Positions 1 to 11,900 are shown, numbered from the stretch's first letter. The stretch is DNA of 64,000 nucleotides from Pardosa pseudoannulata (GCA_032207245.1 CM063500.1:68907037-68971036); one strand, 5' to 3'. Translations and numbers: made by a program. Notes: generated from the letters alone by a model not told the origin.

Positions 1-380
1 GTTGTTTTTCCAAGCTCCCATGTATAGCAGAACTAGAGGGCTTAGCCCAGGCAGTTCTGTGCCAACTTCATCCTGTGGTCTTGTGAAGGTTACTTTTTAG
101 TTATTTAGAGCTTACAATTTTGTTGATTTAAAAAACTATTCTTTTATGTAGCAAAAAGAAAATATAATTGCTCTTTAAAAAAGGATTCATATTTTTAAAT
201 TTTTTGAAACTGAAAAACAAACATGAGGCAAGAAAAGAGTCAAGTGTTTAGGAGTAATCTCGTAAACACCCTTTTGGCTTTGTAGGATAATTGCGAGAAA
301 AACATTTCTATTTTCTTTTAAGATTCCTGTTGGATTTTTAACACTTGTATATTTATTTACCTAAAATCATGATATATATC

Positions 381-1221
381 CAGGGTTGGCATGATTTAAA
401 TCAGTTGATTTAAATCATGATTTAAATCAGTTTTTTTTTTTTTAAATCATTGATTTAAATCATTTTTTTTTCACTTCTCTTAAAATCTATATTCCAAAGA
501 CAGGAGAATTGGGCATCAGTCAGCACAGAAATACTAATAAGTATATAAATGTAAATAGATAGCATGTGTTTTCCAAGAATTTAGGGGTTGTTATAAGAAA
601 GTATGTAGTAGGGGTAGGTACAATGACTAGTTATGACTAGTGGAGTTCATTTTATGTAATGGGAGGTAAAGAGAGTATTACAGAACTTGAAATCCAGTTT
701 ATCTACTAAATAACAGCCGTGGCATTATCTGCTAGAATAGAAAAAAAAGTTTTCTCCTTTTGTATTGTTCATTTTAGCTTTCTTAACAAATTAGGAGTGG
801 ATACGGCCTCAAAACTAGTGTTTTTATTGAAACAGTTAAATCCATAATTGGTTGCTTAAAAATTATTGAAATAATTGTGATTTTTTGTTTATTTTTTTTT
901 AATAAATAGTTTGCATTAAATGAATATTTAATTTGTTCTTTAAATTTACATCTTATTTAGTTTGCACCATCCAATTACAAAGTAATGAAATGTATTTAGA
1001 TGAAAATTTATGTATTTAATTTTAGGTAATCAGTGTGTAGAATATACTAGATAAGTAAATTGTTACTTATAACAAACTATTCCATGTATATTGCAAAAAA
1101 TATAAAAACACAACAATAATTAAAATAAGAATTCAGAAAAAAATCAAATAAATCTGATTTAAATCAAATAAATCTGATTTTTTTTATTTAAAAAAAAAAT
1201 CATGATTTTTTTCCAACCCTG
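381..1221. mobile_element. Non-autonomous hAT-type element
   Basis: Both ends carry CAGGGTTGG (381-389, and its complement ending at 1221). The element is flanked by an exact 8-bp duplication, TATATATC, at 373-380 and 1222-1229. An 8-bp duplication with CAG-type ends is the signature of the hAT superfamily. The subterminal parts are rich in GATTTAAATC-like words. No transposase frame is visible inside, so it needs a transposase from elsewhere. A piece of the same family lies inverted at about 26,540-26,670. Confidence 0.85.
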
Positions 1222-1281
1222 TATATATCTATATATAAACCTCTTGCCTTATGAATCGAGCAATGATTGTGTGTGCCACTT

Positions 1282-1590
1282 TCAATGAAAGCTTTTCTCA
1301 TGCATTGTGACCAGAAGCAGTTTCCATATCTTTGGTTGATTGATTTTTGATTGCCAAATCCATTGTTCTGATAACTGATTCCTGATAATTTCTTCATCAT
1401 TAGTATCGCTTTCATCACTAACTAAATTTTGCACACGTTTTTTTACAGGACAAACTACAATGCAATCTTCAGATGTATCCAAATCGGTATCTGTTTCAGT
1501 TTCTAAGGTGTAATCAGGACACTTTTGAACATTGTTATTAGTATCAATTTTCCTTTTTGCTATTAGATTAAATTTTTAGATTTTTTTAAA
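1282..1590 (-). pseudogene. Acidic open frame fragment of unknown origin
   Basis: On the minus strand an open frame runs from about 1590 down to a stop at 1282. It encodes roughly 100 residues rich in D, E, S and T (a run like SDESDTNDEE) with a KKR patch. No ATG starts it. A possible splice acceptor (TAATAG) lies at its 5' side, so it could be an exon or the remains of the acidic N-terminal part of a DNA-transposon protein. I do not recognise the family. Its composition is less AT-biased than the flanks, which is the only reason to list it. Confidence 0.25.
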
Positions 1591-2710
1591 GAATTTTTTT
1601 AAGCACCAACAGTTAATTATTTATTGCATCCCCAATATAATAATAGTCTAAATTATATGTCCGTCTGTCCACGAATTTATGAAGTGGTTGGGCCTGGAAT
1701 GGATTCCCCGGCTAAGGGCAGGCAATTAAATTTATCAATTTACTCAAGTAATAAATAGGTAAAAATTACAATTTTTTCAAGCATTATGACGTCATTCCTT
1801 TAACCATCTCATATAATCATTTCTTATTTTAATTTATTTAAATATTGCATGCATTATTTTCATATATTTTATCACTGAACTTACATATTAAGCAAATAAT
1901 TTTCTTTTATATTTGACTTAAATAATAGATTAAGTATATAATTTATGATTTTAAATTTAATCAACGATTATTTTTTGTTGCAATGAAAATTTTGTCACCG
2001 GTATTAACAAATTAATTTCTTAAAAGTCTAGGAGTCTATTTCACTGACTAATAAATATCTAGCGTTTAATTTATATATCTTTGAACATTTAGAATTTTAT
2101 TTGTGTGTTTGTTTTTTATAAATAAACACATGGTTTGACTAAATGAATTCCGCATGATTCTAATCTGCATTCACAATGTTGGGAGACTTTAGAGGAGTAT
2201 GAAGATAAACAAATTATTGAGCGTGTGCGAGATAATTCTCAGCCAAAACACAAACTATTTTATTACCTGCTTCATAGGGTACTTTACAATGCTGGAAAAT
2301 TAAAAATTTTACTGATCCCGTCATATGACAGGGTCTAAGGCTAGTATCTAAAGCTATAATACTCTATTGAAATTATGCCTAAGAATAAACGACCAACTCT
2401 TATATTGCAACTGTAACAAACAATAATGCAAAAACAAAAACTTTATCCCCTAAAAACAATAACATGTCTGATACGAGCTTTTCACTTTTGGCCAGGAAGA
2501 ATCATCATGTGTGTGATACGAGGTTCTCATTTTAGGCACAGCAGTACGATCATGTCTTCCATGTGTTGTTTTAAGGCAAAGGGTTAAAATATAAGTGCAG
2601 CTTGTTAATGATTTAATAATTATGATTGATTATGATTGTTAGATTGAAATGCATATTTTTTTTTTCATATTTATATCATTCTTACTTAAATACTATTGTT
2701 TTCCTAACTA
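1591..2710. other. No gene seen; intergenic or intron
   Basis: This is AT-rich sequence without a convincing frame or repeat boundary. It precedes a splice acceptor at 2725-2727, so at least its right part is probably intron of the hydrolase gene. Confidence 0.5.
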
Positions 2711-2727
2711 ATGTTTTCTCCCAACAG

Positions 2728-3712
2728 CTCATATCGTTTTCCAATGATTCAGCATGAAGGTTTGACTACAAAAATCTCTATGCAGTATTACTCAACAGCA
2801 AATAATTTTCTTGGAACTAAGCATGTCAAAGACATAACTATTCCTACCTCTTTCGGACACATTGCTGCTAAAGCTTGGGGAAAAAACACTGGATATCCTA
2901 TTTTAGCATTTCATGGATGGTTAGATAACTGTGGAACATTTGATACTCTGTTTCCTTTGTTATTGGATAAATTTCATATAGTTGCTCTTGATTTGCCAGG
3001 TCATGGAATGTCATCACACAAACCCCCAAGTTCTTTTTATACTGATATCAGCTTGATAATGGATGCAAAAAAAGTAACTGATTATTTCGGTTGGCAAACA
3101 TTTAATATCATAGGGCATAGTATGGGAGGTGCTTTAGCATTGATGTTTTCTAGTATATTTCCTGAAAATATTAATAAGTTAGTTATATTAGATATTGTGA
3201 AACCTTCTTCAAGACCTGTTCACTTGTTTCCTTCTGAAACAATGAAAGCAGTGAAGAATCATTTAGAAATTGAAAAGAAGATATTAAAGACTGCACCAAT
3301 TTATACAGAAGAGACAGCAGCTAAAAGGCTTCAACAGGGCATGTTTGGAGAAGTAACTCTTGAAGGAGCAAAAATTCTAAATAGACGAGGGACACGCCCC
3401 TCAGACTGTGGTAAGGGTGTTATTTTTAACAGAGATTTGAGATGTAGAACAATAGAGCAGTTCAGTAGAAGGAGTCATGAATTTGTTTTACAGTTTATGT
3501 CTGCTGTAAAATGTGAGTTATTAATGATAATGGCTAAGAACACACACCCAAATTATGCTACTGCTACTCCAGATGTCATAGATTCATTCTACGATGTGTA
3601 CAGGAAAAATGCAAAGCGATTTATTTTGGAAAATGTTGAGGGAAATCATTTTGTACATTTAAATAATCCGGAAAGAATTGCTCCCATGATCAATGATTTT
3701 TTGTCAACATGA
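2728..3712 (+). CDS. SERHL-like alpha/beta-fold serine hydrolase, 3' coding exon
   Basis: The frame encodes about 328 residues of an alpha/beta hydrolase close in layout to the animal serine-hydrolase-like family (SERHL in vertebrates, kraken in flies). The N-terminal part has the family block GHIAAKAWG followed by FHGWLDN, the oxyanion-side HGW motif. The nucleophile elbow is GHSMGG (serine near residue 137 of the exon). The C-terminal GNHFVHLNNPE supplies the catalytic histidine. An open frame begins with ATG at 2711, but that ATG lies in the pyrimidine tract of a good splice acceptor (CTAAC branch-like site, then TTTTCTCCCAACAG ending at 2727). I therefore start the exon at 2728. Upstream exons, if any, were not found. 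Alternatively translation starts at an internal Met (2744 or 2780). The length matches the roughly 310-residue family and the frame is unbroken, so it is probably functional. The natural substrate of the family is not established. Confidence 0.85.
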
Positions 3713-3793
3713 TATATATCTAAGAAATTTTTGAATCTTAGTCATTTGTCGTAAATTAGGCTTTTTTTTAATAATAATTGTTTGAATGATGTA

Positions 3794-3799
3794 AATAAA
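3794..3799 (+). promoter_or_regulatory. Poly(A) signal of the hydrolase gene
   Basis: AATAAA lies 82 bases after the stop codon of the hydrolase exon, the usual place for 3' end formation of a short 3' UTR. Confidence 0.6.
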
Positions 3800-4121
3800 G
3801 TTTAAAATCACAATCTTTTTGTTAAGTTATTTGTAAAACTTGCCTGTGTATAATATGTAGTATAAATTTCTAATATAGTAGTTATTATTTTTGTAGACAT
3901 TTACATTTATAATCAAATAATATTGGGGATCATTTTATTATATAAACATCTAATAATTTGACAGATTATTCTTAATAATAAAACATTTTTGAACTAAGAC
4001 TCAAACTATGATCTACAAACTTACTGTTTGAATACTGGAATAAAGGACAAAAGTAAGGTTATAAACTGAAACAGCTTAATTTATTTCATACCTATAATTT
4101 ACACATTTACCAGATAAAATC

Positions 4122-4158
<37 letters not shown>
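3800..4158. repeat. AT-rich spacer ending in a (TA)n array
   Basis: No gene is seen. From about 4126 the sequence becomes a (TA)n run that abuts the left end of the mariner remnant. Mariner elements duplicate TA, so the array gives many possible target sites. Confidence 0.6.
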
Positions 4159-4163
<5 letters not shown>

Positions 4164-4864
4164 GCATCCAGAAAGTAAGTTTTCCTATTTTAAATAAAAA
4201 AAGAATTCACACTTTCAGGGACATTTTATTGGCAACAAGTACAGCATTGTTTCAGCTATTTTCCAACATAGCCACCACCAGAATTGACACACTTGTCATA
4301 TTGTGGGAACTTATCCCTCTGATGTAGAACTCTGCCACCTGTGAATGGAACCAGCCTTCCTGGCCCAGAACACAGTGCATCTGCGTCTGTTTGAATTTGG
4401 TCCTGACCGAAGATCCACTATGATGCCAAAGCATTGACTGCTGCTCAGTTTCCGGGGTAAAGTGCGAAATCTAAGTCTCATTGCATGTGACAATCCTGTC
4501 GAGGAACTCGTCATCGCTGTCGTCGTGATACCATAGCAGAAATGTCAGTTCTGCTCCTAAGAGTTGAATTTTGTGTTCAGATGTCAATTTTGGCTAATAA
4601 ACCTGACAGAGCTGATGATGAATTTCAACTGGTGCAATGCTTTGTGCATTCAAGATCACCGGCCAAACCTTGCAGGCAGCGGGAGAAGGAATTAGAGTTT
4701 CCATTTCAGATCACTCCTACTATGCTACTGACACGAGTTGGGACCTGTCCAGATGACATATGATTGATACATCATAGATCTGTTATGCATGTGCAATTGA
4801 CCTGGCTAATTATGAATACTTTAAAGCAGAAAACATCAGGAAACTTACTTTCTGGATGTGCCTT
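4159..4864 (-). mobile_element. Internally deleted mariner element
   Basis: The terminal inverted repeats AAGGTGCATCCAGAAAGTAA (4159) and its near-perfect complement (4838-4864) flank 706 bp, against about 1.3 kb for a full mariner. On the minus strand, about 4720-4560 translates to a mariner-like transposase N-terminus with an LNAQSIAPVEIH-type block. About 4515-4252 gives the C-terminal part, with a motif around VTCNET, then a stop where W is usual, then SMLWHHSGSSVRTKF. The centre carrying the first catalytic aspartate is missing, and the C-terminal part has a frameshift near 4320. It is a dead copy. Confidence 0.8.
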
Positions 4865-4869
4865 GTATA

Positions 4870-5010
4870 TACATGGTTTCCGCGCACCTGGAAAGTCATG
4901 GAAAATCATGGATTTAAACAATGGATTAATTTTGTCATGGAAAGTCTTGATTTTTCAAATAAAATTAGTAAAAGTCATGGATCTGCTAAACTACCGATTA
5001 AAAAAAATGC
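4870..5010. repeat. Possible eroded repeat with TCATGGAAAGTC words
   Basis: The words TCATGGAAAGTC and TCATGGAAAATCATGG recur several times within 140 bases. Such words occur in subterminal parts of some hAT-like elements, but I cannot place ends or a target duplication here. Confidence 0.25.
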
Positions 5011-5250
5011 ATTAAATTGTTTAATTCTATTTTTACTTGTCATTTGGCTGAAGTTACTGAGTTTGGTATTTATGTATTATCCTATTGACCCTATTGCCAA
5101 GTAAAATTTGTTCACCAAGGAAACTCAAAGCAAGAAAGCTTAATGGGTGGGTAAATGTATATTATTCTGGTCTTTTCTTAAATTGTAGATTAAAATTTTA
5201 TTAATATAATAATAGTTATTTTTTAATAAAAATTAGTTAAGATTTTTTGT

Positions 5251-5930
5251 AAAATACACTTTAAATGTACTTTGATTGACTGTTTAAAAGATTTCTTAAC
5301 CTTCTGCAGACTTCTTTTTAGCATAGTTGATTTGTATTTATAAGTTGTTTCTGTTATTTTTGTATCAAGCAAAATTTATTCTGATTTAAATAGTTAATGG
5401 CTATCTATTTAAAATTCTTCAAAGATATAAAGTATTAAACAACTTATTTAATTTCATGTAAAATACACTTTAAATGTACTTTGATTGACTGTTTAAAAGA
5501 TTTCTTAACCTTCTGTAGACTTCTTTTTAACATAGTTGATTTGTATTTATAAGTTGTTTCTGTTATTTTTGTATCAAGCAAAATTTATTCTAATTTAAAT
5601 AGTTAATTGCTATCAATTTAAAAATTCTTTAAAGATATAAAGTATTAAACAACTTATTTAATTTTATGTAAAATACACTTTAAATGTACTTTGATTGACT
5701 GTTTAAAAGATTTCTTAACCTTCTGCAGACTTCTTTTTAACATAGTTGATTTGTATTTATAAGTTGTTTCTGTTATTTTTATAGCAAGCAAAATTTATTC
5801 TAATTTAAATAGTTAATTGCTATCTATTTAAAATTCTTTAAAGACATAAAGTATTAAACAACTTATTTAATTTTATGTAAAATACACTTTAAATGTACTT
5901 TGATTGACTGTTTAAAAGATTTCTTAACCT
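5251..5930. repeat. Tandem array, 209-210 bp monomer, 3.2 copies
   Basis: AAAATACACTTTAAATGTAC begins at 5251, 5460, 5670 and 5879, so the periods are 209, 210 and 209. Monomers differ by a few substitutions. The fourth copy breaks off just after TTAACCT. Shortly after it, the inverted word CAGAAGGTTAA occurs (5951-5961), complementary to the TTAACCTTCTG inside each monomer. No coding frame is seen. Confidence 0.9.
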
Positions 5931-5961
5931 GCAAGGTGCATGTGACTAACAGAAGGTTAAA

Positions 5962-6967
5962 TCATAATACTTGAATGTAGTTAAAAAGAAAGTTGTGTTT
6001 ACAGAAGTGCATATATATATTCCAATTAGAATAACATAAAAATAGAAAAATGTATAGTTAACTACAGCTAGAATGTAAATTGTTGTAATAGTATAATATA
6101 TTTTGTATTTAAAATTTCTCTTTATTTATATATGCATTATTTTACACCCTGTCATGAAAAATAATTTAATATTATTGCACTGCTTATCATTTGTATATTT
6201 AAAAGTGATTTTGCAGTGATTTATTTAAACTTTAAAACTTTACAAATGTTTTTGTTTATATTGTTTGACTATTGAAATTGATTATGGAATCCTTCGGTGT
6301 AATAGTTATATTTATACAAGATTTTATGCAGTATTTTTAATGAAGAAATTGGACAATTCATTATACATTCCTATAAATTTGAAAATAAGTTATTAATAAA
6401 ATGTTTTCAAATGCTAAAAGATTTCTTTACAATAAACTGTCACACTGGAGTAACTCATTGACAAAGGAAGTGCATCTATTACATTAATGTAGGATCAAAT
6501 TTATTTTTGTGGTAAATGAAATTTAAAGAAAATCAATTCAAAGAAAATTTTTATTATTAAATATGATAATACTAAGTTCTTCTACGTTAAGACCACTTTA
6601 GTCTAAAGTTTTCAGTAAAAGCTTTATCTAGAAAAAAAAATTTACAAAAGTTTTATTAAAAATTAACATGAATAAAAAGCAGAGGCAATTATTTTATGTT
6701 ATATATTTATTTAAATTATATATATGTATATACATATATATATGTATATATAAATATATATATATAGATATATATACACACATATTTATGCATATATATA
6801 TAATATTTATACTTATATAATATTTGTTACTTTTTATACTTTGTATTGTGTAATTATTCTCTGATTATAACTACAGTAGTGCCTTGACTTCTGAATTTAG
6901 TTTGTTCTATGTAGAGATGTAGCTCAAATTACTCATATATTAAATTAATTTTTTCCATCAAAATGAA
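5962..6967. other. No gene seen
   Basis: AT-rich sequence with an irregular TA/CA-rich patch at about 6710-6810. I see no frame, repeat boundary or RNA gene. Confidence 0.5.
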
Positions 6968-7902
6968 TTAAGGTATCCATCTACGTTCTGAGAACTTTTT
7001 TCTGTAAACGTAGAAACTAGTTCATGTTTTTACATTTTTAGATTTCTGTTTTATATTATCATAGAGAATTGCTCTTAAAAAACTTATTCCTAGAGAAGTT
7101 TTTTTTTTAAATTTCTAATAAATAAAGAAAATTTAGTGAAAAAATCAGGTTTTTTTCAAAAGGTCTAATTTTTAAATAAATTATTTCAATATTTTTTTAT
7201 GCAACACATTTCTTATACACTGGACTAGTGAATCGCTTAAAATCTTTGCTTAATTTACATTTGGTAAAAAATTGTGGTCCTTCAAAATCATACACATTGA
7301 ATTTTTAACGAAATTTCATTACCTTTATATCTAACTATGAGTGTTACATCATTAAAAATTATCCAAATTTAAAGCTTTTAGGTCATTTACTAGTAAATAC
7401 TATCAAAAGCATTCATAATAATTTTCAACAAAATATTTTAAGAACTTTTTGAGAAATCACATTTCAAGTTTCAACATTTCATTAAAAATACCGTTCTGAG
7501 AAAAACGCATTTGAAGTTTATAAAAGCAACTTTAACTATTAAAAAATATAAATACATGTTTAAAATTCCCCACACTTTCTTGCTTCAAAACTTTCTAATT
7601 GCCAAGTTGCTAATTATTAAAAATACTAGAAAAATGTTTAAACTAATCACCATTTGTTCAAAGAATGCTCTTCAAAAGGCTTTAAATTCACAACTTCCGG
7701 TTCCAAAGTCGCTTCTTCCGTTTTGTTTTGACAGCTGTCACTAATGTTTAAACAGTTGTAACTTTTCTTGAAAATGCCGTAGAGATAAAACAAAAACAGA
7801 TTTAGAAACCTAAAAGTTGAAATTTTACAATGGAAAAATAATTTAAAAAAAATTATATTTTTTGGCAAAAAATGACGTTTTCAACGGAGACGGATACCTT
7901 AA
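6968..7902. mobile_element. TTAA-flanked non-autonomous DNA element, full copy
   Basis: TTAA at 6968-6971 is followed by GGTATCCATCTACGTT. The other end is AACGGAGACGGATACC followed by TTAA at 7899-7902. Inverted ends next to a TTAA duplication point to a piggyBac-type target choice. The 935-bp body has no transposase frame. A second copy of the left half is at 12,882. Confidence 0.75.
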
Positions 7903-8553
7903 AAACTGAAGGGGTCAAGAAGTAATTCACTATGAAAAGAGTAGCATTAGAAGTTTTCATAATGCCTTTCCAGGTATAACAGATCAAAAAGAACAAAGTG
8001 AATCTTTTGTTGTATAACTAAGAATTCCTAACCAAGTATTTACCATTTAGTAAGAAAATTAGTTGACCATAGTTTTAAATCATACCAGCACTATTTAACT
8101 TTTCTTAGTTTAGAGGCCACATTATTATTAGGGTTCTATGAAAGGTGAACTGAATGATTGCCAGATAGGTAGGGCACTGCTGTGAAGAATGAGTTTTTAT
8201 TTAAATTCTAATCTAATCATAAAATGGTTTTTAGATACTTAAAACAAAGTTGCTAGCTGCAAGAAATTAGCTTTTGATTTAATTAATTTTTGTAAGCATT
8301 CAAATATGCTTAATGATATGCAGCTATATTGCTAGAATTATTTTTTAAAGGAATGATGGGGTGGGTAGAGCTCTATGTGAGTGTGTGATAACTTTTAATA
8401 TATCAGATATATTGTTTACAGTTCATAACACAAACAACTGAACAATTTATGAAGAACGACTGCAGAAAACATGTTAAAAGGAGGGCAAATAGCCTTGCAG
8501 GGGAAATAAAAAATGCTTTCATCAAATTCCTTCCTTTTTGGTTTTATATACAT
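7903..8553. other. No gene seen
   Basis: AT-rich unique-looking sequence between two mobile elements. No frame, tRNA or repeat boundary was recognised. Confidence 0.45.
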
Positions 8554-9167
8554 TGTAACGTCAAGATATCCTCGGGTAGCGTGTGGGTGTCGAAGTGGTT
8601 ATGACACGACGTACAGCTTAGAACAATAACAACGTTTATTCTTGTTTAACGCATTAGTTTGGAGCGCTACGGTCTACTTTTTGCAACACGGGGGCTAATG
8701 AGACCGGGACCTACTGCTTAAAGCCTATTCCGAACGGCTACGAACATCCATGCTATTGTGGGATTCGAACCCACGAAATCCGGTTCCGAAGGCCAGCACC
8801 CTAACCATTCGGCCATCGTTTGGCTATTGATTAAAATGGAGCATGTACAAACTTTTCACCTGACGTCATCTTTCGCCTCTTCTTATTGGCTTTTTCTTTC
8901 CACGAAGCCATCCTGGTAGCCTCTGCTTGGTTCCTTGGGTGGCGCTTCACAGTCTGACATTTTGTTGTCGCGTCTGACCTTCCAATCACCTCGGGTATCG
9001 CAAGGCGGGGTTGAAATGAAAACCCTTTGTAGTATAGTGTCAAAAACCCAGACAGAGAGTAGCCCTTCCCTGGGCTTTAACAAAACCTCTTTGTGAAGCC
9101 AATGGGGTGTTGCGACGTCACAGCATATACTCCCCCAAAATATGCTCATACTATTACCGTCAAGACA
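8554..9167 (-). mobile_element. Probable solo LTR (minus strand) split by a SINE
   Basis: Read on the minus strand the segment begins TGTCTTGACGG and ends TTGACGTTACA, so it has TG...CA ends. It is richer in GC than its surroundings and has an AATAAA inside a tract typical of an R/U5 region (around 8625-8640). No coding region adjoins it, so it would be a solo LTR, perhaps of a gypsy element. Removing the SINE at 8658-8824 leaves about 447 bp. I could not find a clean target duplication, so the ends are tentative. Confidence 0.5.
8658..8824 (-). repeat. tRNA-derived SINE, copy 1
   Basis: On the minus strand the 5' part has an A-box-like TGGCCGAATGG and a B box GGTTCGAATCC, as in a tRNA. It is followed by a family-specific body (CATGGATGTTCGTAGCCGTT) and ends near CCAAA. 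The same body recurs at least six more times as distinct insertions in this window. Confidence 0.8.
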
Positions 9168-9914
9168 TTTTTATTTAAGGTTTTTCACTTTTATAAAGTT
9201 TTTCATTTTTATAAATAGCTGCTATGGGTTCTAAATTCAAGAAGAAAATCATCTGAGCCCCAAAAAACAAAATATTTTTTAATGTACAATCACAAATCCG
9301 AAAATTTTTGTAGGGGGAGATATGAAAAAAATTATGCACTTAACCTTTAATGAATTAATATCTCAATTCTGCAGTTAATAGTAAGGATGTAAAGTTAACA
9401 TAATATTCCTTACTTTTAAACTGCTCAGATTAAAAAGTGTAGTAAACCAGAAAATGCAATATTCGTTACATAGTGGATTATAACCCGATTCAATATATTG
9501 ATAACATTACTCAAATTACGTGATTCTTGCCGATAACATAACTTTTAAGAAAAAATTGTTATCCAATTCACTTACTTTAACTCCTTAAAAGAAATATTTG
9601 AAGACAAAATAATTTGTGCGAAGTTACCTAAAATAGAGTGGGATGATTTCTTAATAGCGCATGCGCAAATGTTCTTATAATCTACGTACAATTCTGGTAG
9701 AAATTTCGTCCAAAAGTTGTTGAATTCATGTTCATGCATTACCTTATGCTTTACGTCCAGATTTTGTTGCTTAGGTTACAAGTTTTGAACATGTTAGTTA
9801 AATTTACGTTAGTCACTGACAATAATGGGATTTCATTTTCGAGTGTGGAACGTATTTTGGACGAACTAAACAAGAATGGGACGAAATATGAACGTATGTG
9901 CTGTGTGGGTATAA
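9168..9914. other. No gene seen
   Basis: An open stretch at 9728-9919 has no recognisable domain. Otherwise this is AT-rich sequence without repeat boundaries. Confidence 0.4.
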
Positions 9915-9955
9915 GATAATCGTGGTATAGGAGATTCTACATCCAAGTGCATTAA

Positions 9956-10537
9956 CACTTCGAGTGCGGGAAAGGTATTTTTACGTTTTTTGCAGTCTGT
10001 CACTGAAGCGCGGATCACGTAAAAATACGTATTTAGTAGATTTGTGGTGGATACCCGCTAACCACCACAAATCTACTAAATACGTATAAATATATGTATG
10101 TGTGACATTATATGCGTGTTGTTTGCGTTGCTATGCAACGCTTTGCATTTTTTCTTTCCACTAGTTATGATTGTCGAGTTCCTCGATCTTTTGTTGCGTT
10201 ATTTCATCTTCAATCGAATTCCTAGCTCCAGAACGTACAAGTCGTGTTTTGTCAATTTGAAGCTTGGTTTTTAATTGCTGAATACAAAAGTGATAATAAA
10301 TAGTTCTGAAAAAATATTTTTGATACATTGTAAAATTTTAAAATCGTTTATTGTTGTGATTACATAAAAATATTGTTTTTTTTTAATCATACAATATATA
10401 TTAATGTTTCGTTTATAAAAACAAAGAAGTTTTCGATTTACTGCGATTTTTCTGAATAACTAAACTTTCGTGCGATTCACGAAAAAACACCCGCTGCAAG
10501 CGTAAGTTGGCGGTGACGTACACCTGCATTCCAAGTG
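9956..10537. mobile_element. TTAA-flanked MITE within repeat unit 1
   Basis: The ends CACTTCGAGTGCGGG and, inverted, CACTTGGAATGCAGG lie between TTAA at 9952-9955 and TTAA at 10,538-10,541. The sister unit reads CATTAAATG at the matching point, with one TTAA, and so shows the empty site. The element contains a hairpin at 10,025-10,087. No coding frame is seen. Confidence 0.85.
10025..10087. repeat. Perfect 26-bp hairpin inside the MITE
   Basis: Arm 10,025-10,050 (starting ATACGTATTTAGTAG) is exactly complementary to 10,062-10,087, with an 11-base loop. Confidence 0.9.
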
Positions 10538-11076
10538 TTAAATGTTTGGTATCCACAAATAACCTTATATCTTATTTTTTGAAAAAAAAAAGTGAATTCT
10601 TTATGCTACAATTTAGTTAAAGGAAAAGTGTTTATATCTTCTTGTAAATGTTAGGTCAGTTAATGACTAAACTGATAGGATACTGGTTTTGGTATCTGAA
10701 TCTATAAGTTCAAATACACTTGTTGGCATAAATATTCACAGGATTACTTCTTGTTTGAATGGGAGCATGTAAAAAATATGTAGATGAGCAGACACTACAT
10801 AGTCATTTGTAATCCAATTCAATAGAAGATAATCGTGGTATCAAAGTTTCTCCATCCAAGTACATTAAATGTTTGATATCCACAAATAACTTTATATCTT
10901 AGTTTTTTTTAAAGTGAATTCTTTATGCTACAATTTAGTTAAGGGAAAAGTTTTTATATCCTCTTGTAAATGTTGGGTCAGATAATGGCTAAACTGATAG
11001 GATACTGGTTTTGGTACCTGAATCCATAAGTTCAAATACCCTTGCTGGCATTAATATGTGCAAGTTTACTCCTAGT

Positions 11077-11434
11077 TAGAGTTGCGAGCAGTGGAAAAAA
11101 ACCAGGTTTTTTGGGAAGGGAATTTTGAAAGTTTCCAAAACATGGGATTTTGAAGTCACCAATTCCTATGACACAATGAGAACCACCATTTTTTTTTCTG
11201 TCTTCGTTGTAGACCTCAAAAGTTGATATTTTTACAAAATTTAACTATTATATGCTATGAAAAAAAATTGAATAATTGGGATTAACTAACTATATTTGGC
11301 AAGGTATCATGTTTAGCATGAAAGTATGAGTATATTTTTCCTTTGAGAAATATCCAATATTTTTATTATTACATAAATATTAGCCAATAATCTGTAGTGT
11401 CACAAAACCCATAAGTCATTATTTTTCTTGGATA

Positions 11435-11529
<95 letters not shown>

Positions 11530-11843
11530 GTGTGTGTAAGAATTGGACACAAAATGCAACAGTGTCATTTGATTACACCTTTAAATGATATATGCATTAC
11601 AAAAAATAATAAACTGTTATTTTAAATTTAAAGATATTTATTTTTATATTATAAAAGGAGGGGAAAAAGTTTAGCATAAAGCAATTTACATAATAAATAA
11701 TGATAAAAAATAATGTATATAATTATTATATTAGCCATTAAAATTGAAGCAACCAGTTATGTGTTTGATAAGACTAACAGAGTAATTAATTACACAAGTA
11801 CTACTATAAAATCATTTAAATGCTCATTGCTATTATTTCTTGA

Positions 11844-11900
<57 letters not shown>

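Larger units (their letters stand above)
9915..10827 (+). repeat. tRNA-like repeat unit 1 of a diverged tandem dimer, interrupted
   Basis: The unit begins GATAATCGTGGTAT and, without the 9956-10,541 insertion and its TTAA copy, is about 327 bp. It contains GACTAAACTGATAGG and AAGTTCAAATAC, placed like the A and B boxes of a tRNA. It may be a SINE of a second family. Unit 2 follows directly and is clearly related but diverged. Confidence 0.6.

Noticed and set aside
7511..7868. Frames of 73-77 codons on both strands
   Set aside because: They lie inside the TTAA element body and are absent from its second copy. Chance frames.
8740..8824. Possible functional tRNA gene
   Set aside because: The A and B boxes are tRNA-like, but the sequence continues into a body shared by all family copies and does not fold as a clean cloverleaf by eye. 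It is a SINE head.
8831..9149. Two overlapping minus-strand frames of 70-88 codons
   Set aside because: They lie within the probable LTR, overlap each other in different frames and show no domain.
9728..9919. 63-codon plus-strand frame
   Set aside because: The second half looks less random, but I recognise no domain, splice sites or context. Too weak to call a gene.
11438..11526. Possible CRISPR or other regular spacer array
   Set aside because: The repeats here are microsatellites and the 209-bp tandem array. No direct repeats with unique spacers of constant length exist.
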